From NCBI RefSeq assembly GCF_037975245.1, contig NC_092583.1, positions 537,764 to 601,763 on the forward strand: DNA of 64,000 nt. The letters are read 5' to 3'. The position numbers and the translations under genes were made by a program. The stretch's first letter is position 1; each line of letters begins with the position of its first letter. The notes below the pieces were generated by a model. The model made no database searches, was not told the DNA's origin, and saw only the letters and a program-made list of their open reading frames with translations. Of this stretch, positions 37,201-41,000 are shown in pieces. Source of the stretch: Apostichopus japonicus (taxonomy: Eukaryota; Echinodermata; Holothuroidea; Aspidochirotida; Stichopodidae).

Positions 37201-37513
37201 TACAATACTGATATCTGTAATCAATTCTAACATCTTTCAAGTTTAATATCAATACAAACCGTTATCTTTTTTCCAACTGCGACCTTCTGCGAATCTTCCT
37301 TGGAGTCCGCATCCTGAGCCACCGCTAGGACTTGGTACTTGTAGCTCTCTACCTGCCAACTTGAGGACACAGTTATGAAAGAATCCGTTCTTGGGATGTA
37401 ACAGATTGGACCAGGAAGTAAGAAATTAGGCAGAAATCGAGTGAAAGCAAAACTCTCCTGTTCAAAGAATGAAACAGTGCCATCGAGTGACTGGACACAA
37501 AGGAAATCTTTGC
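13068..37513 (-). CDS. BBS9: BBS9 (PTHB1), BBSome subunit; 18 exons, N-terminus outside window
   Basis: BBS9 is a core subunit of the BBSome, the coat-like complex that moves membrane proteins into and out of cilia. From known family structure it has an N-terminal beta-propeller, a GAE (Ig-like) domain, a platform and a helical C-terminal region. I recognise it from collinear matches to the vertebrate protein in order: KDFLCVQS..DGTVSFFEQESFAF, LLPGPICYIPRTDSF, QVESYKYQVLA, VTLKWAAKL, DGHLACSYLGTDPSL, SREINYDE, PRVIQCNIKLPLKLVC, SGVKDFEWSYSSLLPLQEYF, FRAIQRRLL, RFKDKTPAPL, LKKHITLMTDRLSKGGRL. Exons join in frame (about 822 residues) with GT donors and AG acceptors throughout and end at a TGA at 13,070-13,068. 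The first visible exon starts with GC completing a glycine codon, as in the family's VKG-KD junction, so at least one more 5' exon lies beyond the 38-64 kb array. Nothing in the visible coding part looks broken. Confidence 0.95.
13229..14663 (-). other. BBS9 intron with a ~92-bp G-rich repeat
   Basis: Last BBS9 intron, 1.4 kb. Apart from the repeat at 13,961-14,362 no gene or element is recognisable. Confidence 0.7.
13961..14362. repeat. ~92-bp G-rich tandem repeat, about 4 copies
   Basis: TGGCTGGAGGGTG or close variants occur at about 14,001, 14,094, 14,183 and 14,274. Each is followed by GGGTGAAGGAGGGGGG-like runs, GAGTTCTT, and ACAGTTATCTCTATCACACA. Degenerate half-units flank both sides. 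On the gene strand each unit is a long pyrimidine tract ending in CCCTCCAG, which resembles a 3' splice site. Confidence 0.9.
14664..14839 (-). CDS. BBS9: BBS9 visible exon 17 (variable C-terminal tail)
   Basis: 176 bp, residues 711-770. The acceptor is CCTTATAG and the donor TTTCAG|GTAAGA. It encodes a Ser/Pro/Thr-rich low-complexity segment containing SETTPTPANNKSGSVSHATN, ETPVISPKGPLGDLPPLTGG and GSNLPPLSG. It is probably disordered. Phase 2 in and 1 out fit both neighbours. Confidence 0.8.
15000..15093 (-). CDS. BBS9: BBS9 visible exon 16 (variable C-terminal tail)
   Basis: 94 bp, residues 680-711. The acceptor is TTTTTCAG and the donor AGCAG|GTGGGT. It encodes GERKASGLNAVTRPPSGVSR DFADEPKKSRS. 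It is hydrophilic and poorly conserved. Assignment rests on splice sites, phase continuity (1 in, 2 out) and position. Confidence 0.8.
15240..18428. repeat. 68-bp (and ~51-bp) minisatellite starting at a BBS9 donor, about 46 copies
   Basis: The plus-strand unit is CAGGTAACCCCTCTCCCCAT, CTCTCTACCTTACCCTTGCT, TGGAGTTCAGTGTTTGGGTT, GTTATAAC (68 bp). A shorter variant lacks the TTGCTTGGAGTT part. Variants with GATGTAGCCCC lie mostly near 16.1-16.5 kb and 18.25-18.4 kb. The right-most unit begins exactly at the donor of BBS9 exon 15 (GTAAGGTAGAAGGATATGG), so every unit has a gene-strand GGTAAGGTAGAGAG. The left end fades into degenerate copies between 15,420 and about 15,240. Open frames across it are repeat artefacts. 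Confidence 0.95.
18429..18624 (-). CDS. BBS9: BBS9 visible exon 15 (C-terminal conserved helix)
   Basis: 196 bp, residues 615-680. The acceptor is TTTGCTTTAG and the donor GCCAG|GTAAGG. It encodes GWEETVDASISHLLRTCLAK, then SKLKKHITLMTDRLSKGGRL FLEGQQPG. The LKKHITL..DRLSKGGRL motif is a hallmark of BBS9. Its acceptor and first ~40 bp have a second decayed copy 79 bp upstream, and a 3-kb array starts at its donor. Confidence 0.96.
18661..18710 (-). pseudogene. duplicated start of BBS9 exon 15 with its acceptor
   Basis: Gene-strand CTTTAG|GGATGGCAAGAA, ACTGTTGATGCCTCCATATG and TCACCTGCAAAG copies the authentic CTTTAG|GGATGGGAAGAA.. 79 bp away, with several changes. It keeps an AG acceptor but has no exon end of its own, so I read it as a non-functional partial duplicate. 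Confidence 0.75.
18725..19165. repeat. ~32-bp degenerate minisatellite
   Basis: About 13 imperfect copies of GATGTGGGTCTAGGCTAGGT ACCTTCTA, changing gradually to shorter GTGAGTCTAGGTTGGGTACC units at the right end. It fills most of the intron between BBS9 exons 14 and 15. Confidence 0.88.
19239..19421 (-). CDS. BBS9: BBS9 visible exon 14 (C-terminal helices)
   Basis: 183 bp, 61 codons in phase 0 (residues 554-614). The acceptor is TCTGTTAAG and the donor GAACAG|GTTGGT. It encodes ILKLAEGVDENQAALVRCSM and SAATRLITTLIGVQHRLTST, then ESDILSASLTPDVHTDAEQ. This aligns with the family's ALADAVEENQ.. and KSATHLVILLI segments. Confidence 0.95.
19422..19861 (-). other. BBS9 intron, nothing recognised
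   Basis: About 440 bp of unique-looking intron between exons 13 and 14. No repeat or conserved motif was noticed. Confidence 0.6.
19862..20014 (-). CDS. BBS9: BBS9 visible exon 13 (C-terminal helices)
   Basis: 153 bp, exactly 51 codons in phase 0 (residues 503-553). The acceptor is GTCTTTAG and the donor GACAG|GTGAGA. It encodes LRQQADRYKELLDQRAKQFR, AIQRRLLTRFKDKTPAPLAN and LDTLLDGTYRQ, nearly identical in pattern to the human protein. Confidence 0.97.
20015..20374 (-). other. BBS9 intron, nothing notable
   Basis: About 360 bp. It has a C-rich run near 20,270-20,300 and no other recognisable content. Confidence 0.6.
20375..20547 (-). CDS. BBS9: BBS9 visible exon 12 (helical region)
   Basis: 173 bp, residues 445-502. 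The acceptor is ATTTCTTCAG and the donor TTGGAG|GTAAAA, entered in phase 1 and left in phase 0. It encodes QRYRLQSDTFEAIWPIMEEF, DRLEKYQSQSGVKDFEWSYS and LLPLQEYFDLIETHLE. The QRYRIQS and PLQEYFELI.. motifs make the assignment secure. Confidence 0.97.
20580..21930. repeat. nested minisatellite (25-30-bp units in ~148-bp blocks) filling an intron
   Basis: The basic unit resembles GGGATCAGTACATTATTACATAGT, arranged in ~148-bp higher-order blocks. The marker GGAGGTCAAGCCATTATGAC occurs at about 20,711, 20,859, 21,007, 21,154, 21,302 and 21,425. Both ends degenerate. It occupies nearly the whole intron between exons 11 and 12. A run of about 14 G lies at its right end near 21,918-21,931. Confidence 0.95.
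21969..22064 (-). CDS. BBS9: BBS9 visible exon 11
   Basis: 96 bp, residues 413-445. The acceptor is TCATTGCAG and the donor ATCAC|GTAAGT. It encodes DYITGDGAGSENAVGFRILG and GPMVTLLSSKSS, aligning with ..DDDQVNVMGFHFLGGARITVLASKTS.. of vertebrates. Confidence 0.92.
22065..22359 (-). other. BBS9 intron segment with a poly-C tract
   Basis: A run of about 14 C near 22,118-22,131, then sequence that begins the spacer of the 22.36-22.7 kb triplication. No other element was seen. Confidence 0.55.
22360..22745. repeat. three tandem copies of an exon end plus donor (184 and 158 bp apart)
   Basis: The gene-strand string TGTGTTAACCTACAAACTCT CTTTCCAG|GT occurs with exon-type ends at 22,709 (real), 22,551 and 22,367. 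Each is followed by intron sequence including CAATATATAC and, except near the real exon, preceded by a copy of the GGGCGTAGGGAAATAATGGA spacer. The two downstream donors read GTAAGG and GTTAGT. Confidence 0.93.
22709..22849 (-). CDS. BBS9: BBS9 visible exon 10 (platform region)
   Basis: 141 bp, residues 366-413. The acceptor is TTTACCAG and the donor TTCCAG|GTAAGG. It encodes SPRVIQCNIKLPLKLVCKPV, then KNSTYKLTLDNNKSCVNLQT LFPG. The PRVIQC.. and NKS..NL..LFPG stretches are strongly conserved. Its final ~28 bp and donor recur twice in the following intron. Confidence 0.96.
22850..23213 (-). other. BBS9 intron segment, nothing recognised
   Basis: About 360 bp between exon 10 and the 24-bp array, without recognisable motifs. 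Confidence 0.55.
23214..23328. repeat. left fragment of the 24-bp AATCAGAACAC array
   Basis: Degenerate units such as ACACAATCAGAACAAATCAG. It continues across the hAT element at 28,706-29,390: joining the flanks with one copy of GAACA restores a normal array unit. Confidence 0.9.
23329..23339 (+). repeat. left terminal inverted repeat of the hAT element
   Basis: CAGGGGTCGAA, an exact inverted match to 28,695-28,705. The next bases read TCTTAGAATATTTACC against ATTTACG at the other end, so the repeat decays quickly. Confidence 0.88.
23354..23376. repeat. subterminal palindrome of the hAT left end
   Basis: CCACTATTCC-AGC-GGAATAGTGG: perfect 10-bp arms with a 3-base loop. Two more direct copies of the arm sequence (CACTATTCC) follow at 23,388-23,396 and 23,409-23,417. 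Clustered subterminal motifs are known transposase-binding features of hAT elements; binding here is inferred. Confidence 0.85.
23564..23979 (-). pseudogene. hAT transposase last exon with frameshift
   Basis: The acceptor is TTTTCAG|CTTCCC. It opens with RFPNLGGKEEHELQQTKTMK and reads to QNIVAAV in one frame. From about 23,866 the conserved continuation is in the next frame, ending TGA at 23,564. Exon length plus carried phase is off by one base, confirming a net +1 (or -2) change. Confidence 0.8.
24635..24758 (-). CDS. hAT transposase exon 4
   Basis: 124 bp. The acceptor is ATTTTTCAG and the donor AATCG|GTAGGT. It encodes EYGDDNLQHIVDFFEKML and VELEWLALKKDIYN, phase 1 in and 2 out. Confidence 0.75.
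25097..25308 (-). CDS. hAT transposase exon 3
   Basis: 212 bp. The acceptor is ATTTCTAG and the donor GAAAG|GTACCC. It contains PGPKWRRVKECKDLYSG and KLDDRLGTDAEII, part of the insertion between the second Asp and the catalytic Glu. Phases 2 in and 1 out match the neighbours. Confidence 0.75.
25402..25640 (-). CDS. hAT transposase exon 2
   Basis: 239 bp. The acceptor is TTCTTAG|ATG and the donor ACTAG|GTAGAA. It encodes a helical segment with MQGFPVGGKDGVRMEQKLKA and LKFLQCSHLLLDVLQVLKM, joining exon 1 in frame. Confidence 0.8.
26235..27407 (-). CDS. hAT transposase exon 1 (zinc finger and RNase H-like core)
   Basis: 391 codons open from an ATG at 27,407 to the donor CAACAG|GTAATT. It is intact over this length and carries the finger, both aspartates and the CxxH motif. 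The ATG is preceded by GCTAAAG, which could also be an acceptor, so an upstream exon is possible. Confidence 0.85.
27408..28694 (-). other. hAT 5' non-coding region with hairpins
   Basis: No coding sequence was recognised. It contains nested inverted repeats at 27,839-27,893 and 27,927-27,945, GTTTACCGTAAAC near 27,898, several CpG-rich ACGCGCG/ACGTG segments, a TATATATAAA at about 28,501 and GGCTAGGCTA repeats near 28,405-28,450. The transposase promoter presumably lies here, but its position is not visible. Confidence 0.55.
27839..27893. repeat. nested inverted repeat in the hAT 5' region
   Basis: Outer arms AAATCCTACC (27,839-27,848) and GGTAGGATTT (27,884-27,893) enclose an inner perfect palindrome GATAAA-TTG-TTTATC (27,860-27,874). 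A further hairpin CGACGC-ACGTGTA-GCGTCG follows at 27,927-27,945. Confidence 0.85.
28695..28705 (-). repeat. right terminal inverted repeat of the hAT element
   Basis: TTCGACCCCTG on the plus strand, the reverse complement of the left end. It is immediately preceded by GCGGAATAGCGTAAA, which contains a CTATTCC-type subterminal motif in inverse orientation. Confidence 0.88.
28706..29390. repeat. right part of the 24-bp minisatellite
   Basis: Degenerate AATCAGAACACAC units, then a homogeneous core at about 28,960-29,155 with eight 24-bp copies of ACACAATCAGGTACAAATCAGAAC-type sequence, then degenerate units to about 29,390. The minus-strand open frame through the core (reading SDLYLIVC repeatedly) exists because 24 is a multiple of three and is not treated as a gene. 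Confidence 0.93.
29517..29624 (-). CDS. BBS9: BBS9 visible exon 9
   Basis: 108 bp, residues 330-366. The acceptor is ATTCTTCAG and the donor CTTCAG|GTAGGG, phase 1 on both sides. It encodes GDDSNPSEVLVSFFMRGNSL and ANLIAMATATYYLPS, matching the family's RTVSFSVYLK...P..LEG.AV.SYS.P block. The following intron (6.7 kb) contains the 24-bp array and the hAT transposon. Confidence 0.9.
29625..29975 (-). other. BBS9 intron, nothing recognised
   Basis: About 350 bp of AT-rich intron between exons 8 and 9 with no repeat noticed. Confidence 0.6.
29976..30078 (-). CDS. BBS9: BBS9 visible exon 8 (GAE domain)
   Basis: 103 bp, residues 296-330. The acceptor is TTCTTCGTAG and the donor ATGTAG|GTAAGT. 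It encodes LQNVRLLIFSPFPISANQGT FTIPYV, collinear with LQNRVILQKAKLSVYVQPPL of the human protein. Confidence 0.9.
30350..30955. repeat. ~55-60-bp minisatellite, about 10 copies
   Basis: Units of AAACAAGTGCGGTGTCTGGC, ACCTCATGGTTACTCATGCT, GTTTATACTCATG with GCCACCTCACGG alternates. It lies in the intron between BBS9 exons 7 and 8. It ends 17 bp from the exon 7 donor but does not include that donor. Confidence 0.92.
30972..31028 (-). CDS. BBS9: BBS9 visible exon 7 (GAE domain)
   Basis: 57 bp, 19 codons in phase 0 on both sides (residues 277-295). The acceptor is CTCTGGTAG and the donor GTAAAG|GTAAAT. It encodes ISPEDGVKDQDPMPSLTVK, aligning with ..DVEVGTDLVPSVTVKV of vertebrates. The exon could be skipped without breaking the frame. 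Confidence 0.88.
31029..31849 (-). other. BBS9 intron segment, nothing recognised
   Basis: AT-rich unique-looking sequence between exon 7 and the TATTGTATTA repeat. No conserved coding content was found on either strand. Confidence 0.55.
31850..32290. repeat. TATTGTATTA-type low-complexity repeat
   Basis: About 440 bp built from 5-bp steps of TATTG, TATTA, TGTTC and TATAC, nearly free of in-frame stops on the plus strand because the pentamer avoids them. The resulting frames (Tyr/Cys/Ile/Leu/Val-rich, up to 158 codons) are not genes. Confidence 0.93.
32291..33238 (-). other. BBS9 intron segment, nothing recognised
   Basis: AT-rich intron between the pentamer repeat and exon 6. No element was recognised. 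Confidence 0.55.
33239..33315 (-). CDS. BBS9: BBS9 visible exon 6 (start of GAE domain)
   Basis: 77 bp, residues 251-276. The acceptor is TGCCATAG and the donor AACTCA|GTAAGT. It encodes DILPKTGTQDELIIKAHVPS NLDKNS, corresponding to the family's ..DDLNVSVVVSPNFDS strand that opens the Ig-like GAE domain. Confidence 0.9.
33523..33704 (-). CDS. BBS9: BBS9 visible exon 5 (end of propeller, linker)
   Basis: 182 bp, residues 190-251. The acceptor is TATCACAG and the donor GCAG|GTAAGA. It encodes DLKGVITSLDADGHLACSYL, GTDPSLLVVPTPESREINYD and EEMKKLQQTIRELSHSAG. The GHLxCSYLGTDPSL and SRE.NYDE blocks are diagnostic of BBS9, and the end is a charged helix leading out of the propeller. Confidence 0.96.
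33705..34075 (-). other. BBS9 intron segment beside the 58-bp array
   Basis: About 370 bp of unique intron immediately 5' of exon 5, with no recognisable element. Confidence 0.55.
34076..35130. repeat. 58-bp minisatellite, 18 copies, carrying the exon 4 end and 5' splice site
   Basis: Unit starts (AACTTACTGAAACTG on the plus strand) run at exact 58-bp spacing from 34,086 to 35,072. The rightmost unit is the genuine end of BBS9 exon 4. On the gene strand each unit is 47 bp of exon (GCCAAGTTACAG ... GGACAGTTTCA) plus GTAAGTTATCA of intron. Units differ by only a few substitutions, so the expansion looks recent. 58 is not a multiple of three, and each copy read in the exon frame meets TAA in the donor. 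Confidence 0.97.
35079..35208 (-). CDS. BBS9: BBS9 visible exon 4 (beta-propeller)
   Basis: 130 bp, residues 147-190. The acceptor is CTTCATCAG and the donor TTTCA|GTAAGT. It encodes VSEDQLLYLVGTQTGQIMVY, then VTLKWAAKLQYSPIALRVGQF, matching VTLKWATQLPHIPVAVRVG of vertebrates. The last 47 bp and the first 11 bp of the intron form a 58-bp unit repeated downstream 17 more times. The copy chosen is the one contiguous with the rest of the exon. Confidence 0.93.
35209..35738 (-). other. BBS9 intron, nothing recognised
   Basis: About 530 bp with short poly-C runs at 35,290-35,300 and near 35,620. No tandem repeat was seen. Confidence 0.6.
35739..35834 (-). CDS. BBS9: BBS9 visible exon 3 (beta-propeller)
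   Basis: 96 bp, residues 115-147. The acceptor is TTTTTCAG and the donor TTCAG|GTAAAT, phase 1 on both sides. It encodes GERSVYCLKDNGTLKFMKKL and PVCFYPNAS, matching the vertebrate ..CLKDNGQIRFMKKLDW..SCF.P block. Confidence 0.95.
35835..36149 (-). other. BBS9 intron segment, nothing recognised
   Basis: AT-rich intron between exons 2 and 3, outside the 57-bp duplication. Confidence 0.55.
36150..36283. repeat. 57-bp tandem duplication of an exon end plus donor
   Basis: On the gene strand a block containing TTATTAATGGTTCACC..GTAATCCTTGTGTTAG followed by GTGAGT.TGTCCTATGTAAGTT occurs twice, 57 bp apart. It covers the 3' part of visible exon 2 and its donor. The two copies differ at only a few bases. 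Confidence 0.93.
36226..36313 (-). CDS. BBS9: BBS9 visible exon 2 (beta-propeller)
   Basis: 88 bp, residues 86-115. The acceptor is TTTATAG|GTT. It encodes VDWMYNLGEPVLDV and SPVILVLG, matching the family's VDW.LN.GE segment. The 3' end and donor (TTAG|GTGAGT) are duplicated 57 bp downstream. Using the second donor (exon end 36,169) would add 19 residues in frame without a stop. I chose the first donor because it matches the family's length before GER. Confidence 0.9.
36529..36960. repeat. ~120-bp degenerate tandem repeat, 3-4 copies
   Basis: The marker ATGATATCACTG.TTACTGA recurs at about 36,612, 36,732 and 36,855, with ACATACTGACAAATAAA and ATAAAATACAGTTAAAT between. Divergent partial copies lie on both sides. 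It is in the intron between visible exons 1 and 2. Confidence 0.85.
37260..37513 (-). CDS. BBS9: BBS9 visible exon 1 (beta-propeller)
   Basis: 254 bp, visible residues 1-85. The acceptor is TTTTCTAG and the donor ACG|GTTTGT, entered in phase 1 and left in phase 0. It encodes propeller strands with GKDFLCVQSLDG, FFEQESFAFTRFLP, LLPGPICYIPRTDSF and QVESYKYQVLAVAQDAD, nearly collinear with the vertebrate protein. The 50-bp array begins about 560 bp upstream of it. Confidence 0.95.
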
Positions 37514-38066
37514 CTAGAAAAGAGAAATTGATCATTAATAAATTCATATGCATGATAAATATATTTTTATATCTGGATATTTTGCACACTAAGTGAATTA
37601 TCAACTCCAAATGAGATTTATCAAGTTTCATCTGTGATGCTAGAACATTAATGTTGTAGTTCAAGTGACTTTTACCATCATTGGTCACACACCATGTAGG
37701 AAGGCCATGTCATGTTGCCTGCATCTATTAGTTACAGAAATTACCCGATTTTTAACTGTTATTCTAACTGATAACAAAAACTTTATTGAAATTATGGAAG
37801 TTTTGTCGGAAATTTAAATCCCACACCTTTTGAAGAAACTTTTGGGTTTAGTCCTACTTTGCCCTAGCATGACTTATGGCCTTATTTATGTGACACTAGT
37901 CAAATTGTCGAAACTCCAGAAAGAAAACTGACCGACTGCTGTCATTGGCAGAATACATCAATGGTGTAAGAGATCCGTTCAGACATTCCCTTTAAAACTG
38001 AACCAAAAGTAAAGGAAAGTTGCTTTGATAATAAATCTTGGAGTGACATCAGATATCCAGAGAATC
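37514..38066 (-). other. BBS9 intron between the 50-bp array and visible exon 1
   Basis: About 550 bp with no convincing exon. A short match to the family's CNMT motif at 37,689-37,718 was considered and rejected. Confidence 0.5.
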
Positions 38067-41000
38067 CTTGTCCCATATCTGCAATGCTACACTGATAACA
38101 TTAAGAGGTCAGTCTCTTGTCTCACATCTGCAATGCTACACTGATAACATTCAGCAGGTCAGTCTCTTGTCTTACATCTGCAATGCTACACTGATAACAT
38201 TCAGCAGGTCAGTCTCTTGTCTCACATATGCAATGCTACTCCGATAACATTCAGCAGGTCAGTCTTTTGTCTCACATCTGCAATGCTACACTGATAACAT
38301 TCAGCTGGTCAGTCTCTTGCCTCACATCTGCAATGCTACTCTGATAACATTCAGCAGGTCAGTCTCTTGTCTCACATCTGCAATGCTACTCCGATAACAT
38401 TCAGCAGGTCAGTCTCTTGTCTCACATCTGCAATGCTATACTGATAACATTCAGCAGGTCAGTCTCTTGTCTCACATCTGCAATGCTACACTGATAATAT
38501 TCAGCAGGTCAGTCTCTTGTCCCACATCTGCAATGCTACCCTGATAACATTCAGCAGGTCAGTCTCTTGTCTCACATCTGCAATGCTACTTCCATAACAT
38601 TCAGCAGGTCAGTCTCTTGTCTCACATCTACAATGCTACTCTGATAACATTCACCAGGTCAGTCTCTTGTCTCACATCTGGAATGCTACTCTGATAACAC
38701 TCAGCAGGTCAGGCTCTTGTCTCACATCTGCAATGCTACACTGATAACATTCAGCAGGTCATTCTCTTGTCTCACATCTGCAATGCTACTCCGATAACAT
38801 TCAGCAGGTCAGTCTCTTGTCTCACATCTGCAATGCTACACTGATAACATTCAGCAGGTCAGTCTCTTGTCTCACATCTGCAATGCTACCCTGATAACAT
38901 TCAGCAGGTCAGTCTCTTGTCTCACATCTGCAATGCTAAACTGATAACATTCAGCAGGTCAGTCTCTTGTCTCACATCTGCAATGCTACTCTGATAACAT
39001 TCAGCAGGTCAGTCTCTTGTCCCACATGTGCAATGCTACTCTGATAACATTCAGCAGGTCAGTCTCTTGTCTCACATCTGCAATGCTACTTCCATAACAT
39101 TCAGCAGGTCAGTCTCTTGTCTCACATCTGCAATGCTACTCTGATAACATTCAGCAGGTCAGTCTCTTGTCCCACATCTGCAATGCTACTCCGATAACAT
39201 TCAGCAGGTCAGTCTCTTGTCTCACATCTGCAATGCTACTTTGATAACATTCAGCAGGTCAGTCTCTCGTCTCACATCTGCAATGCTACACTGATAACAT
39301 TCAGCAGGTCAGTCTCTTGTCTCACATCTGCAATGCTACTTCCATAACATTCAGCAGGTCAGTCTCTTGTCTCACATCTGCAATGCTACACTGATAACAT
39401 TCAGCAGGTCAGTCTCTTGTCTAACATCTGCAATACTACTCCGATAACATTCAGCAGGTCGGTTTCTTGTCTCACATCTGCAATGCTACCCTGATAACAT
39501 TCAGCAGGTCAGTCTCTTGTCTCACATCTGCAATGTAACTCCAATAACATTCAGCAGGTCAGTCTCTTGTCTCACATCTGCAATGCTACTCTGATAACAT
39601 TCAGCAGGTCAGTCTCTCGTCTCACATCTGCAATGCTACTCTGATAACATTCAGCAGGTCAGTCTCTTGTCTCACATCTGCAATGCTACTCCGATAACAT
39701 TCAGCAGGTCAGTCTCTTGTCTCACATCTGCAATGCTACTTCGAAAACATTCAGCAGGTCAGTCTGTTGTCTCACATCTGCAATGCTACTTCGATAACAT
39801 TCAGCAGGTCAGTCTCTTGTCTCACATCTGCAATGCTCCCCTGATAACATTCAGCAGGTCAGTCTCTTGTCTCACATCTTCAATGCTACTTCCATAACAT
39901 TCAGCAGGTCAGTCTCTTGTCTCACATCTGCAATGCTCCCCTGATAACATTCAGCAGGTCAGTCTGTTGTCTCACATCTGCAATGCTACTGCGATAACAT
40001 TCAGCAGGTCATTCTCTTGTCTCACATCTGCAATGCTACTCCGATAACATTCAGCAGGTCAGTCTCTTGTCTCACATCTGCAATGCTACTCCGATAACAT
40101 TCAGCAGGTCAGTCTGTTGTCTCACATCTGCAATGCTACTCCGATAACATTCAGCAGGTCATTCTCTTGTCTCACAACTGCAATGCTACTCCGATAACAT
40201 TCAGCAGGTCAGTCTCTTGTCTCACATCTGCAATGCTACTCCGATAACATTCAGCAGGTCAGTCGCTTGTCTCACATCTGCAATGCTACTCCGATAACAT
40301 TCAGCAGGTCAGTCTGTTGTCTCACATCTGCAATGCTACTTCGATAACATTCAGCAGGTCAGTCTGTTGTCTCACATCTGCAATGCTACTTCGATAACAT
40401 TCAGCAGGTCAGTCTCTTGTCTCACATCTGCAATACTCCCCTGATAACATTCAGCAGGTCAGTCTCTTGTCTCACATCTGCAATGCTACTTCCATAACAT
40501 TCAGCAGGTCAGTCTCTTGTCTCACATCTGCAATGCTCCCCTGATAACATTCAGCAGGTCAGTCTCTTGTCTCACATCTGCAATGCTACTTCGATAACAT
40601 TCAGCAGGTCAGTCTCTTGTCTCACATCTGCAATGCTACTCCGATAACATTCAGCAGGTCAGTCTCTTGTCCCACATCTGCAATGCTACTCCGATAACAT
40701 TCAGCAGGTCAGTCTCTTGTCTCACATCTGCAATGCTACTTCCATATCATTCAGCAGGTCAGTCTCTTGTCTAACATCTGCAATGCTACTTCCATAACAT
40801 TCAGCAGGTCAGTCTCTTGTCTCACATCTGCAATGCTACTTCGATAACATTCAGCAGGTCAGTTTCGTCTCACATCTGCAATGCTACTTCCATAACATTC
40901 AGCAGGTCAGTCTCTTGTCTCACATCTGCAATGCTACTTCGATAACATTCAGCAGGTCAGTCTCTTGTCTCACATCTGCAATGCTACTCCGATAACATTC

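Noticed and set aside
37689-37718. 30-bp candidate BBS9 exon reading (C)NMTWPSYMV, like the family's CNMTYG..GGVK
   Set aside because: It has an acceptor CAG and a possible donor, but lacks the conserved GGVKG. The phase-1 GC at the start of the next exon already fits VKG-KD from an exon beyond the array. It could be a decayed exon piece.
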